A stretch of DNA of 64,000 nucleotides. Source: Sandaracinaceae bacterium. Lineage in GTDB: Bacteria; Myxococcota_A; Polyangia; Polyangiales; Sandaracinaceae. The DNA lies in NCBI GenBank assembly GCA_019637095.1, contig JAHBWG010000001.1, positions 163,780-227,779 on the forward strand. The letters run 5' to 3'. Of the stretch, positions 8,057 through 19,073 are shown piece by piece. How positions within the stretch are numbered: the stretch's first letter is position 1; every line of letters begins with the position of its first letter. A program made the position numbers and the translations under genes. The notes beneath the pieces were generated by a model, which was not told the DNA's origin, searched no databases, and saw only the letters and a list, made by a program, of their open reading frames with translations.

Positions 8057-9604
8057 CTAGCCGACGAGCATCTTGTCGAGCAGCGCGCGGTCGCCCTGGA
8101 CCGCGCAGCGCTGCATGTAGAATCGCAAGCCTCGTTCCCCGCCGAGCTCCTCGCCGCCGCCGGCGCGGCCGGGCCCGCCGTGCACGCAGCTCGGCAACAC
8201 CAGCCCGGGCGAGATCGCCTGGTCGGCGACCTTCTTGCTGCCCATGAGGACGCGCCCGTGGAACGGCGCGAGGCCCAGCACCAGCGCGCCGAGCTGATCG
8301 CGGTCGTCGCCGTAGACGGACGCGACGAGGCCACCGCCGCCCTTCGCGACGAGCGCGATCGCCTCCTCGGTCGTCTGGTACGGCAGGAGCGTCGTGCAGG
8401 GCCCGAAGACCTCGTGCTCGTGCACGGCCGCCGCGCTCGCCGGGTCGTCTGCGCGCAGCAGCACCGGACCGACGAAGAAGCCGGCTCGCGCGTCCGCGTC
8501 GACGAGCTCGACCTCGGTCGGGTGGCCCCACACGATCCGCGCGCCCGAGGCGACGAGCTTCTCGACGCCGGCGACGTAGTCGGCCTTCTGTTGCGCCGTC
8601 GCGAGCGGACCCATGCGGACGTCCTTGTGGGCCGGGTTCCCGATCACGACGCGGCCGATCCGATCGATGAGGTCGGCCTGCACGCGATCGACCTGCGCGG
8701 CGGGCACGAGCACGCGGCGCGTCGCCGTACACTTCTGTCCGCTCTTCTGCGTGACCTCCTGCGCGACGTCACGCAGGAACGCGCCGTACGTCTCGTCGCT
8801 CGCGTCCTCGCAGAGGATCGCGGCGTTGAGCGAGTCGGCCTCGACGTTCACGCGGGTGGAGCTCGCGAGGACGTTGTGCCGCCCGCGCAGCGACAGCCCC
8901 GTGTCCGCCGAGCCGGTGAACGCGAGCGCGTCCTGCGGCCCGAGGTGATCGAGGAGATCGCCAGCGGAGCCCGAGAGGAGCTGGAAGGAGCCCGGCGGCA
9001 GCGCGCCGGTCTCGACCATCACCTTCGCCATCCGGTACGACGTCAGCGCGGTCGCCGTCGCCGGCTTGCTGATGACGGGGACGCCCGCGAGCAGGGCGAC
9101 CGCGAGCTTCTCCGCGAGGCCCCACGCGGGAAAGTTGAACGCGTTGACGTGCACCGCGACGCCGCGCAGCGGCACCCACACGTGCCGGCCGTGGAAGCGC
9201 ACGCTCTGCGTCAGCTGCTCGGACTCCTCCGCGATCCAGCGCGCGTCACCGAGGCGCTTGCCGAGGCTCGCGTAGTACGCGAGCGTGCCGCTCGCCCCGT
9301 CGACGTCGAACTTCGCGTCCGAGCGCGGGGTCCCTGCGTTGAGGATCGACGCGTCGATCAGCGCGTCGCGGTGCTCGTGGATCGCCTTGCTCAGCGCCTT
9401 GAGCACGGCCCCGCGCTCCGCGAACGTGAGCGCGCGCAGCGCGGGCCCGCCCACCTCGCGGGCGTGCCGCACCGCGGCGCCGAGGTCGAGGCCTTCGGTC
9501 GAGGCCGTGGCCACCGGCTGCCCGGTCGTCGGGTCGAGCAGCGTCGCGCCCGCGCCGCGTCCGGCGACCCACTCTCCGCGGAGGAAGCTCTCGAGGGTGA
9601 TCAT
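8057..9604 (-). CDS. Aldehyde dehydrogenase of the BoxD/PaaZ type (semialdehyde-CoA oxidising)
   Basis: The 515-residue protein is an aldehyde dehydrogenase with Asn154 in an Asn-Ala-Phe-Asn-Phe-Pro block, cofactor-binding Lys180, general base Glu255 and catalytic Cys292 in Gly-Gln-Lys-Cys-Thr-Ala. Its length and C-terminal block (Val-His-Gly-Gly-Pro-Gly-Arg-Ala-Gly-Gly-Gly-Glu-Glu-Leu) fit 3,4-dehydroadipyl-CoA semialdehyde dehydrogenase of the aerobic benzoate (box) pathway, or the dehydrogenase half of PaaZ without the MaoC hydratase. No other box or paa gene is nearby, so the substrate is uncertain. The ATG at 9604 has a TAGGCT box eight bases upstream. Confidence 0.85.
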   Translation of the reverse strand: MITLESFLRGEWVAGRGAGATLLDPTTGQPVATASTEGLDLGAAVRHAREVGGPALRALTFAERGAVLKALSKAIHEHRDALIDASILNAGTPRSDAKFDVDGASGTLAYYASLGKRLGDARWIAEESEQLTQSVRFHGRHVWVPLRGVAVHVNAFNFPAWGLAEKLAVALLAGVPVISKPATATALTSYRMAKVMVETGALPPGSFQLLSGSAGDLLDHLGPQDALAFTGSADTGLSLRGRHNVLASSTRVNVEADSLNAAILCEDASDETYGAFLRDVAQEVTQKSGQKCTATRRVLVPAAQVDRVQADLIDRIGRVVIGNPAHKDVRMGPLATAQQKADYVAGVEKLVASGARIVWGHPTEVELVDADARAGFFVGPVLLRADDPASAAAVHEHEVFGPCTTLLPYQTTEEAIALVAKGGGGLVASVYGDDRDQLGALVLGLAPFHGRVLMGSKKVADQAISPGLVLPSCVHGGPGRAGGGEELGGERGLRFYMQRCAVQGDRALLDKMLVG

Positions 9605-9612
9605 GGCGGGCG

Positions 9613-9618
9613 AGCCTA
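9613..9618 (-). promoter_or_regulatory. Leaderless-type -10 box (TAGGCT) for the aldehyde dehydrogenase gene
   Basis: On the minus strand TAGGCT ends eight bases before the ATG at 9604. Confidence 0.45.
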
Positions 9619-9666
9619 TTCGGGCGGCTCCGCGCGGCAAGGCGTCATCTCACGCGGGGTGACCGA

Positions 9667-9707
9667 GTGGCACCCTCGGTGTGCCACCGGGACATTCGTG
9701 TCCCGGT
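9667..9707. promoter_or_regulatory. Structured intergenic segment with a TTCG-loop hairpin
   Basis: A perfect 9-bp stem closed by a TTCG tetraloop (9686-9694 and 9699-9707) overlaps a second inverted repeat GTGGCAC/GTGCCAC (9667-9673 and 9681-9687); GTGGCAC recurs at 9711. The segment lies between divergent starts, so it is more likely an operator or mRNA leader element than a terminator. Confidence 0.4.
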
Positions 9708-9754
9708 TTCGTGGCACGGGTGCGTAGCCCCTTTCGCACCGAGGGTTTGGAACG

Positions 9755-9760
9755 TATAGT
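9755..9760 (+). promoter_or_regulatory. Possible -10 box (TATAGT)
   Basis: TATAGT lies 17 bases before the ATG at 9778. No clear -35 element or ribosome binding site is seen; TTTCGC sits 17 bases upstream. Confidence 0.35.
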
Positions 9761-9777
9761 GCACCCCGGCCGAACCG

Positions 9778-10329
9778 ATGCCGACCTGGGCGAAGACAGC
9801 GATCCTGACGCTCGCGGCGCTCCTCTTGGGGCTCGCCGCCGCGCCGCCGTCGCGCTCGCAGGAGGTCGCCCTCGAGGACTTCGGTGGGACTTGGCAGTTC
9901 AACCGGACGCGCCGCGATCTGCGCGACCTCGAGGAGGGGATCGACCGGGTCGCCGACCAGCTCAACATCTTCATCCGCGAGATCGCGCGCGGGGAGATGC
10001 GCCGCCGCATCCAGCCGGAGGGGCGCGTGCGCTTCGCGATCCAGAGCGAGACGCGCGCGACGATCGCCGTCGACGATTGGGGCCCGCACGCGTTCGAGCT
10101 CGGCGGCGCGCCGCGCAGCGTGCGCGGCCCCAACGGGGACTCGATCCGCGTCGGGCTCGCCTTCCGCAACGGACAGATCGTCCACCGCGAGCTCCACGGG
10201 CAGGGCCACCGCACGAACGTCTTCGCGCTCAGCCCGGACGGGACGCAGCTCACGATGAACGCGTCGATCGGCTCCGACCAGCTCCCCGACCAGATCCGCT
10301 ACCGGCTCACGTACCGCCGCCTGCGCTGA
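9778..10329 (+). CDS. Secreted protein of unknown function
   Basis: The 183-residue product has a clean signal peptide (residues 1-27, ending Ser-Arg-Ser-Gln). The mature part begins with Gly-Gly-Thr-Trp-Gln-Phe-Asn, which resembles the first strand of lipocalin-like or copper-resistance-type beta barrels, followed by a charged helix and many beta strands. It contains no cysteine in the mature part and no catalytic motif that I recognise. It is probably periplasmic. The stop codon is the first module of hairpin repeat copy B. Confidence 0.7.
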   Translation: MPTWAKTAILTLAALLLGLAAAPPSRSQEVALEDFGGTWQFNRTRRDLRDLEEGIDRVADQLNIFIREIARGEMRRRIQPEGRVRFAIQSETRATIAVDDWGPHAFELGGAPRSVRGPNGDSIRVGLAFRNGQIVHRELHGQGHRTNVFALSPDGTQLTMNASIGSDQLPDQIRYRLTYRRLR

Positions 10330-10504
10330 GTCTTCGGAGGGGTGCTTCGCACCCCTCCCCAGTGCGAACGCGGCGGAGCCGCGTTCGACCCCATCGCGGA
10401 GCGATGGGGCCCCCTCGGCCAACGGCCATCGCTGCGCGATGGCCTGGCCTCGAATGCCGCCGTCGGCGGCGCGGAATGGCGCCATCGACAGGGCATCGAC
10501 AGGG
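10327..10504 (+). repeat. Stop-codon-anchored hairpin repeat, copy B
   Basis: Starting at the TGA of the preceding gene, four perfect hairpins with 3-base loops follow in series: 10-bp stem 10336-10358 (loop TTC), 10-bp stem 10365-10387 (loop GGA), 9-bp stem 10389-10409 (loop GGA) and 9-bp stem 10424-10444 (loop TGC). Two ATCGACAGGG motifs (10484 and 10495) close the element. The same series, with altered but still paired stems, is seen in copy C on the minus strand. This element fills most of the 302-base gap between 10329 and 10632; the remainder (10505-10631) holds no feature I can support. Confidence 0.75.
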
Positions 10505-10631
10505 GACGATCCTCGTCATTCGTCATTCGCTCGCTCGCGACGGGCGGGTCGCGATGGCGCGCTCGACCGCGCGGGCCCTGGCTAGCGCGCCATTCTTCGC
10601 GGCGCGTTTGCGCGGCGCGCGTGAGGGCGTG

Positions 10632-11009
10632 ATGTTGATCCGCATGCGATGGACTCTCTTGATCGCGGCAGCGAGCCTCTCGACCGCGTGCGGTGCCTCC
10701 ACCACTCATCAGCTCTCGGCCTACCGGATCGTCGACCAGACGACTGACCCTCGGACGGGCGAGATCGTCTACCGGGGCGTGGCCGAAGACGGCTCGGGCG
10801 GCACGGTCGAGATCTACGCCGGCCCGTCCGCCGCGACGGCGCAACGAGGCCACGCCGCGAGCGCGCCGGCCTTCCGCGCGCCGCCGCCGCACGCGCGCGC
10901 GCATCGCCGGCCGCGCTGGGCGATGAGCCACCGCTTCGCGCGGCGGTGGCGCGGACACCGCCATCACCGCGCGCCCGACGCGGACCACCGCGGGCCCGGC
11001 TGCCATTGA
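10632..11009 (+). CDS. Small His/Arg-rich lipoprotein
   Basis: The 125-residue protein has a lipoprotein signal with Leu-Ser-Thr-Ala-Cys near residue 20 (ATG 10644 would give a shorter signal and is equally possible). The first part of the mature protein contains Asp-Pro-Arg-Thr-Gly-Glu-Ile-Val-Tyr. The C-terminal 50 residues are dominated by His, Arg and Ala, including Arg-Gly-His-Arg-His-His, and could bind metal or nucleic acid nonspecifically. Family not recognised. Confidence 0.6.
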   Translation: MLIRMRWTLLIAAASLSTACGASTTHQLSAYRIVDQTTDPRTGEIVYRGVAEDGSGGTVEIYAGPSAATAQRGHAASAPAFRAPPPHARAHRRPRWAMSHRFARRWRGHRHHRAPDADHRGPGCH

Positions 11010-11040
11010 GCGGCCGCCGGCGCGGCGCGCCGGAGCGCGC

Positions 11041-12684
11041 TCAGCGCGCGCGGTAGACCACGCGACCATCGACGACGGTGGCGAGCACGCGCAGCTCGCG
11101 CAGCGCGGCGGGCGCGAGCGCGCGCGGGTCGGCGCCGACGATCGTGAGGTCCGCGCGCGCGCCCGGCCGGATCACGCCGGACTCGTCGTCGCCGAGCGCG
11201 CGCGCCGGGCCCCGCGTGAACGCGAGGAGCGCGTCCTCGATCGTCAGCCGCTCCTCGGGGCGCCAGCCGCCGGGCGGCGCGCCGTCCGCGTCCTGCCGCG
11301 TGAGCGCCGCGTAGAGGCCGAGCGCGGGCCGATGATCCTCGACCGGCGCGTCGGACCCGAACGCGAGCAACGCGCCGGCCTGCGCGAGCGTGCGCCACGC
11401 GTACGCGAAGCGGAGCCGCGCCGGACCGACGCGCGCCTCGGCCCAGGGCATGTCGCTCGTCGCGTGCGTCGGCTGCATGCTCGCGACGACGCCGAGCGCG
11501 GCGAAGCGCCCGACGTCCGCTTCGCGGAGCACCTGCGCGTGCTCGATGCGGTGCCGCCGCGCTCGGTCGGTGCCCTGCGCGGCCTCGATCGCGTCGAGGG
11601 CGACCGCGTTGCCGCGATCCCCGATCGCGTGGATCGCGAGCTGGTAGCCCGCGTCGTGCGCCTCGCGCGCGAGCTCGGCGAGGCGCTCCGGGCTCTGCGC
11701 GAGCAGCCCGCGGTGGCCGGGGCGATCCGCGTAGTCGTCGAAGAGCGCCGCGCCGCGCGAGCCGAGCGCGCCGTCCGCGAAGTACTTCACGCCGACCACG
11801 CGCAAGCGGCCCTCGCGGTCGGGCGGCTGCCGGAGCCGCTCGCCGACGCCCGCGGCGCCGCCCGCGAGGTACACCGTGACGCGCAGCGTGAGCTCGCCCT
11901 GCGCCTCGAGGCGCTCGAGCGCCGCGAGCTCGTCGAGCTCCACGCTCATGTCGTGCACGCCCGTCAGGCCGGCCTCGGCGCAGCGCGCGAGCGCGTGGCG
12001 CAGATCCGCCGCCAGCTCCTGCGCGGAAGGCGGCGGCAGCGCCTGCGCGACCGCGTCCATCGCGGCGTCGACGAAGAGGCCCGTCGCGCGCCCTGCCGCG
12101 TCGCGCAGGAGCTCGCCGCCCGCCGCGGACTCGGTCGCGTCGGTCACGCCCCCGAGCTCCATCGCGCGCGCGTTGAGCCACGCGGCGTGCCCGTCGACCC
12201 GCGTGAGCCACGCGGGGTGATCGGGAACCGCGGCGCTGAGCGCGTCGTGCGTGGGCAGCGCGGGGTCGTCCCAGTCGTTCTGGTCCCAGCCGCGCGCGCG
12301 GATCCACGTGCCGGAGGGGAGGCCGCGCGCCGCCTCGGCGACCCGCGCGACGACCTCGGCCTCGCTGCGCGTCCCGCGCAGATCGACGGTGCGCCGCGCG
12401 CGGCCGAGCCCCGCGAGGTGCAGGTGCGCGTCGACGAGCCCGGGCAGGATCACGCCCTCGACGCGCTCGCGCCGGCCCGAGAGCGCGGGATCGTCGGCGG
12501 TGAGGACGTGCGTGATGCGCCCGTCCGCGATGCGCAGCGCGCGCGCGCCGGTCGGGGCGTCGGGGATCACGACCTCACCGATCAGCACGAGCGCGTCGTC
12601 GCCGCGCGGCGACGCGACGGGTGAGCTCGCGCCGCAGCTCGCCGCGACGATCGCGAGGGCGAGGGCCGGCGCCGCGCGGGTCAT
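11041..12684 (-). CDS. Amidohydrolase-family lipoprotein (YtcJ-like)
   Basis: The 547-residue protein is a metal-dependent hydrolase of the amidohydrolase_3 group. A lipoprotein signal (Val-Ala-Ala-Ser-Cys at about 13-17) is followed by a small beta domain and then Asp-Ala-His-Leu-His-Leu, the HxH metal ligands. Further family blocks are Asp-Gly-His-Ala-Ala-Trp-Leu-Asn, a Lys-Tyr-Phe-Ala-Asp-Gly-Ala-Leu-Gly-Ser block, His-Ala-Ile-Gly-Asp and Gly-Ser-Asp-Ala-Pro-Val-Glu. YtcJ relatives act on N-substituted formamides or other amides, but the substrate here is unknown. It is expected to be anchored in the envelope. Confidence 0.88.
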   Translation of the reverse strand: MTRAAPALALAIVAASCGASSPVASPRGDDALVLIGEVVIPDAPTGARALRIADGRITHVLTADDPALSGRRERVEGVILPGLVDAHLHLAGLGRARRTVDLRGTRSEAEVVARVAEAARGLPSGTWIRARGWDQNDWDDPALPTHDALSAAVPDHPAWLTRVDGHAAWLNARAMELGGVTDATESAAGGELLRDAAGRATGLFVDAAMDAVAQALPPPSAQELAADLRHALARCAEAGLTGVHDMSVELDELAALERLEAQGELTLRVTVYLAGGAAGVGERLRQPPDREGRLRVVGVKYFADGALGSRGAALFDDYADRPGHRGLLAQSPERLAELAREAHDAGYQLAIHAIGDRGNAVALDAIEAAQGTDRARRHRIEHAQVLREADVGRFAALGVVASMQPTHATSDMPWAEARVGPARLRFAYAWRTLAQAGALLAFGSDAPVEDHRPALGLYAALTRQDADGAPPGGWRPEERLTIEDALLAFTRGPARALGDDESGVIRPGARADLTIVGADPRALAPAALRELRVLATVVDGRVVYRAR

Positions 12685-12691
12685 CGACGCG

Positions 12692-12697
12692 ACGATA
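12692..12697 (-). promoter_or_regulatory. Leaderless-type -10 box (TATCGT) for the amidohydrolase gene
   Basis: On the minus strand TATCGT ends seven bases before the ATG at 12684. Confidence 0.45.
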
Positions 12698-12720
12698 CCG
12701 CGGCGGCGGTCCGCGCGCGC

Positions 12721-15111
<2,391 letters not shown>

Positions 15112-15298
15112 GGCGCGGGTTAGATCATGCCCGCGCGCGCGCGTCGATCCCGAAAACGCAATGGATCTCGCGTGCTACGCGGCCACCCCCCACCGGTCGT
15201 GGCACCGGCTCGCGACACCCAAGCGGTCGGGGCGCGCGATCCATCGCGCCGCCGATCGCGGTGACCGGGGCGGCGTTCTTTGGCACCATCGACCGGGC

Positions 15299-17044
15299 AT
15301 GACGGTCCATCCCGAGCTCCGCGCAGCCGCCGAGGCATGGCGCGCCGACGACCCCGACCCGGCCACCCGCGACGAGGTGACCGCGCTGCTCGCCGCCGGC
15401 GACGAGGCCGCGCTGCGCGATCGCTTCGCGGGCCACCTCGAGTTCGGCACGGCGGGCCTGCGCGGCCTGCTCGGCGCGGGCCCGAACCGGATGAACCGCA
15501 AGGTGGTCATCCGCGCGACCGCGGGGCTCTGCGCCTACGTGCTCGAGAAGGTCCCCGGCGCGCGCGAGCGCGGCGTCTGCATCGGCTACGACGGCCGGCG
15601 GCTGAGCAGGGAGCTCGCGGCGGACACCGCGCGCGTCTGCCTCGGCCTGGGCCTGCGCGTGCGCGCGTTCGACCACGTCGTGCCGACGCCGGTCCTGGGC
15701 TACGCGTGCCTCACCTCGCGCGCCGCCGCCGGCGTGATGGTCACCGCCAGCCACAACCCGCCCGCGTACAACGGCTACAAGGTCTACTGGGAGAACGGCG
15801 CGCAGATCATCCCGCCGAGCGACGAGGGCATCGCAGCGGCCATCGCGGCGCTCGGCGGGCTCGACACGATCGCGCTCGGCGACCTCGACGAGGCGCGCGC
15901 CGACGGCCGCTTCACGATCATCGGCCCCGAGCTCGAGCGCGCCTACCTCGACGGCGTCCGCGCGCTGATGGTGCACCCGGGCCTGCCCCGCGACATCACG
16001 ATCGCGTACACCGCGCTCCACGGCGTCGGCGATCGGCTCGCGCGCCAGGCGCTCGCCGAGGCGGGCTTCTCGCGCGTGCACAGCGTCGCGGCGCAGGCGG
16101 AGCCCGACGGCGCGTTCCCGACCGTCGACTTCCCGAACCCCGAGGAGAAGGGCGCGATGGACCTGGTGCTCGCGCTCGGCGAAGAGGTCGGCGCGGACCT
16201 CGTGATCGCGAACGACCCGGACGCGGATCGGCTCGCGGTCGCGGTGCGCGATCGCGAGGGAGGGTTCGTGCAGCTCACCGGCAACGACGTCGGCTGCTTG
16301 CTCGGCCACTACCTCCTCGACCAAGGGCCGGCCGGCGACCGGCGCCTCGTGGTGAACACGATCGTCAGCTCGCCGATGCTCGGCGCGATCGCGGCCGCGC
16401 ACGGCGCGCGCTTCGAGCAGGTGCTCACGGGCTTCAAGTGGATCGCGAACACCGCCTTGCGCCTCGAAGCCGACGGCGCGGCGCGCTTCGTCCTGGGCTA
16501 CGAGGAGGCGCTCGGCTACACGGTCGGCTCGCTCGTGCGCGACAAGGACGGCATCGGCACCGCGGTCGTCGTCGCCGACATGGCGGCGTGGTGCAAGAGC
16601 CAGGGCCGCAGCCTGCTCGACGAGCTCGAGCTCGGGTGGCGGCGCTACGGCATGTACCTGAGCCGGCAGGTCAGCCACACGCTGCCCGGGAGCGACGGCG
16701 CCGCGCGCATCGCCGCGGTCATGGCGCGGGTGCGCGAGGCGCCGCCCGCGGCGCTCGGCGAGCACTTGGTGATCGCGCGCGCGGACCTCGCGCGCGGCGT
16801 TCGCATCGACCGCGACGGCCGCGAGAGCCCGCTCGGGCTGCCCCCCGGCGACGTCCTCGCGATGGACGTCGAGGGAGGACACCGCGTGATGCTCCGGCCG
16901 AGCGGGACCGAGCCCAAGATCAAGTTCTACTTCGACGTGCGCGTGACGATCGGCGAGGGGGAGACGATCGAGGCGGCGCGGCGGCGCGGCGACGCGCTGC
17001 TCGACGCGCTCAGCGCCGGGCTCGCCGCCGCCACCGGGATGTGA
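15299..17044 (+). CDS. Phosphoglucomutase/phosphomannomutase family enzyme
   Basis: The 581-residue enzyme is a phosphohexomutase of the PGM2/phosphopentomutase-like length class. The phosphoserine loop is Thr-Ala-Ser-His-Asn-Pro with Ser151, the magnesium loop is Asn-Asp-Pro-Asp-Ala-Asp-Arg (305-311), the sugar loop contains Gly-Tyr-Glu-Glu-Ala, and the C-terminal phosphate-binding loop is Arg-Pro-Ser-Gly-Thr-Glu-Pro-Lys. It interconverts sugar 1- and 6-phosphates (or pentose phosphates) in the cytoplasm. ATG 15299 starts the conserved sequence; the extended upstream frame is Arg-rich and unlikely. The 187-base gap to the divergent helicase contains the promoters but no clear consensus. Confidence 0.93.
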   Translation: MTVHPELRAAAEAWRADDPDPATRDEVTALLAAGDEAALRDRFAGHLEFGTAGLRGLLGAGPNRMNRKVVIRATAGLCAYVLEKVPGARERGVCIGYDGRRLSRELAADTARVCLGLGLRVRAFDHVVPTPVLGYACLTSRAAAGVMVTASHNPPAYNGYKVYWENGAQIIPPSDEGIAAAIAALGGLDTIALGDLDEARADGRFTIIGPELERAYLDGVRALMVHPGLPRDITIAYTALHGVGDRLARQALAEAGFSRVHSVAAQAEPDGAFPTVDFPNPEEKGAMDLVLALGEEVGADLVIANDPDADRLAVAVRDREGGFVQLTGNDVGCLLGHYLLDQGPAGDRRLVVNTIVSSPMLGAIAAAHGARFEQVLTGFKWIANTALRLEADGAARFVLGYEEALGYTVGSLVRDKDGIGTAVVVADMAAWCKSQGRSLLDELELGWRRYGMYLSRQVSHTLPGSDGAARIAAVMARVREAPPAALGEHLVIARADLARGVRIDRDGRESPLGLPPGDVLAMDVEGGHRVMLRPSGTEPKIKFYFDVRVTIGEGETIEAARRRGDALLDALSAGLAAATGM

Positions 17045-17080
17045 CGCACGCGGGCGTGGTGCGGCGGACGCGCGTGCCGT

Positions 17081-17086
17081 AGGCTC
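17081..17086 (+). promoter_or_regulatory. Leaderless-type -10 box (TAGGCT)
   Basis: TAGGCT ends five bases before the ATG at 17092. Confidence 0.4.
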
Positions 17087-17091
17087 CGCGC

Positions 17092-18012
17092 ATGCGCAGA
17101 CTCCTCGCGTCGGCCGCCGTGCTCGCGGCCCTGTCGGTGTCCTCGATCGCGCACGCACAGGACGCCGAGCGCGCGCTCTCCCGCGTGCGCGAGCTCGTCC
17201 AGGGGGCCCGCTTCGCGGAGGCGGTGCGCGCCGCGCGGACGTTCCTCGATCGCGGCGACCTGAGCGCCTACGATCGCAACACCGGCCTCGAGCTGCTCGC
17301 GGTCGCGCAGATCGCGAACCGCGAGGCGCGCGACGCGGAGCAGACGCTCCTCCTGCTCTACTCGCGCGACCCCCAGCACCGCCTCGCCGATCCGGACGCG
17401 AGCCCGCCGGTGCTCTCGGCGTTCGCGCGGGCCAGAGAGGCGAGCCCGCCGCTCGTGCCGGTGCGCATCGAGCACACGCCGCCGCGGCTCTCGCAGCGCG
17501 AGGCCCCCGTGCTCGTCGCGCGGCTCAGCGAGGGCGCCGACGCGGTGTCCGAGCTGCAGCTCACCTACCGCACCGCGACGGAAGGGTGGTCGCGCGTCGT
17601 CATGACGCCGCGCCCGGACGGCACCTTCATGGCTCGCATCCCGGTCGTCGGCGACCCGCGCGCTCCGGCGGACGTCGCGTACTTCCTGGTCGCGATGGCG
17701 CCGTCGATGGCGCCGCTCGCCACGAACGGCCGCGAGGCCGAGCCGCTCCAGCTGCGGATCCCCGCGGAGAGCGCGGGCGCCGCCGTCACCGCCGTCGTCG
17801 ACGAGCGCCCGCCGCCCATCGAGGAGCGCCCGGCGCCGCGCCCCACCCCCGAGCCCGAGGGCGGGATGAACGTCGCGGAGCAGTGGTGGTTCTGGACGCT
17901 GCTCGTGCTCGTCGTCGGCGGCGGCGTCACGGTCGGCGTGGTGTTCGCCACGATGGAGTCGCCCGAGGAGGGCACGCTCGGCTCCGCGCGCCTGATGCAG
18001 CTCGCGTGGTGA
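17092..18012 (+). CDS. Envelope protein with signal peptide and C-terminal membrane anchor
   Basis: The 306-residue protein has a signal peptide (1-22, Ala-His-Ala-Gln), a helical TPR-like N-terminal region (about 23-110), and a beta-rich domain (about 120-225) of the kind that reads like a fibronectin or immunoglobulin module. A Pro/Glu-rich linker precedes a C-terminal membrane helix (about 265-285). The architecture is common among myxobacterial periplasmic scaffold proteins, but the family is not one I can name. The TGA overlaps the GTG of the next gene, so the two are probably co-translated. Confidence 0.75.
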   Translation: MRRLLASAAVLAALSVSSIAHAQDAERALSRVRELVQGARFAEAVRAARTFLDRGDLSAYDRNTGLELLAVAQIANREARDAEQTLLLLYSRDPQHRLADPDASPPVLSAFARAREASPPLVPVRIEHTPPRLSQREAPVLVARLSEGADAVSELQLTYRTATEGWSRVVMTPRPDGTFMARIPVVGDPRAPADVAYFLVAMAPSMAPLATNGREAEPLQLRIPAESAGAAVTAVVDERPPPIEERPAPRPTPEPEGGMNVAEQWWFWTLLVLVVGGGVTVGVVFATMESPEEGTLGSARLMQLAW

Positions 18013-18746
18013 GCCCCCGCCGGCCCGCGCGGGCGCGGAGGGTCGTCGCGCTCGTCGCGCTCACGGTCGCGGGTTGTGGCGGCGAGCGCGAGGAGGCGGC
18101 GCGCGAGGCGGCCGAGGATCCAGACGCGCTGCGTCCACGACGCGGAGCGCAGGTCGACTGCGCGGGGCCGCCCGACGACCCCGACGAGGTCGACACGCTC
18201 GCCGAGGTCGCGGCGAGCGGAGACCTCGCGGGCGCGATCCTCGGGCTCGAGGCGCTCACCGGCGCGCACCCGCGGTCGAGCTCCGCGCGCGTGCGGCTCG
18301 GCGAGCTGCTCCTGCGCACCGAGCCGCCGCGGGCCGAGGAGGCCGACGGCTGGTTCGAGCGCGCGCTCGCCCTGCACGCGCGCGGCTGCCGGCTCGGTCA
18401 CCGCGACGAGTGGGCGGCGCACGAGGGCCGCGCGCTGAGCCGCATGATGCGGGGCGACTACGCCGGCGCGATCGCGCCGCTGCGCGCCTCGCTGGCGCGC
18501 TGGCCGAGCGTCCCCGCGACCCGCTACAACCTCGCGTGCGCGCTCTGCCAGACGGGCGACCTCGACGGCTGCGCGCGCGAGCTCGAGGCGACGCTCCGCC
18601 GATCGCCCGGGCCGCCTTCGTTCCTCGCGGGCGAGGCGCGGCCGCCGGCGCACTACCGCGCGCTCGCGCGACGCGACCCGGACCTCGCGCCGCTCCGCGC
18701 CGACGCCGCGCGCTTCGCCGCGCTCGTCGGCGGCGAGCCCCCGTGA
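18009..18746 (+). CDS. TPR-type lipoprotein
   Basis: Starting at GTG 18009, which overlaps the previous stop, the 245-residue protein has a short basic N-terminus and a lipobox (Val-Ala-Gly-Cys) near residue 23. Residues 60-220 are regular Ala/Leu-rich helices arranged as two to four tetratricopeptide-like repeats, including Tyr-Ala-Gly-Ala-Ile-Ala-Pro-Leu and Arg-Tyr-Asn-Leu-Ala-Cys-Ala-Leu. It is likely a scaffold in the periplasm, probably working with the preceding envelope protein. Confidence 0.72.
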   Translation: MSPRRPARARRVVALVALTVAGCGGEREEAAREAAEDPDALRPRRGAQVDCAGPPDDPDEVDTLAEVAASGDLAGAILGLEALTGAHPRSSSARVRLGELLLRTEPPRAEEADGWFERALALHARGCRLGHRDEWAAHEGRALSRMMRGDYAGAIAPLRASLARWPSVPATRYNLACALCQTGDLDGCARELEATLRRSPGPPSFLAGEARPPAHYRALARRDPDLAPLRADAARFAALVGGEPP

Positions 18747-18820
18747 CCGACTCGAGCCCACCTCGGGCCCGACGTCGCCGCGCAGAGCGGCGCCGGATCC
18801 AGCCCTCCGGTCTCGGGGGG

Positions 18821-18826
18821 TATACT
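18821..18826 (+). promoter_or_regulatory. Leaderless-type -10 box (TATACT)
   Basis: TATACT, the best -10 match in the window, ends seven bases before the ATG at 18834. No -35 consensus is seen. Confidence 0.5.
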
Positions 18827-18833
18827 GCGGCGG

Positions 18834-19073
18834 ATGGCGATGACCGAGCGGGAGCGGCGCCACTTCGCGGCGATCGCTGAGGCGATGCAAGCCGAAGGCG
18901 ACGAGCGCCGTCGCGAGGCCGCGGCGCGCGGCGGGATCGAGAAGGTGCTCGAGGGGCTCGCGCTCGGCGACGCGGCGCCCACGACCGAGGCGATCGAGCG
19001 CCAGCTCGACGAGCGCGCGCTCGGACGAGCCGAGCTCCACCGTCGCGCGCGCCGGCTGGGCCTGATCCCGTGA
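18834..19073 (+). CDS. Small helical protein, partner gene of a nucleotidyltransferase module
   Basis: The 79-residue protein is highly charged and helical, beginning Thr-Glu-Arg-Glu-Arg-Arg-His-Phe. It has no membrane segment or metal motif. It overlaps the next gene by four bases and has a clear TATACT box. Comparable small proteins often precede AbiEii-type nucleotidyltransferases, and the next gene is a C-terminal remnant of one. I infer it is an intact partner left after the enzyme decayed. Confidence 0.5.
   Translation: MAMTERERRHFAAIAEAMQAEGDERRREAAARGGIEKVLEGLALGDAAPTTEAIERQLDERALGRAELHRRARRLGLIP

Noticed and set aside
10336..10444. Possible CRISPR array
   Set aside because: The hairpins differ from each other in stem sequence and there are no equal repeats with unique spacers of constant length.
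15120..15298. RNA gene in the helicase-mutase gap
   Set aside because: Short inverted repeats are present but no tRNA-like cloverleaf or recognisable ncRNA structure could be drawn.
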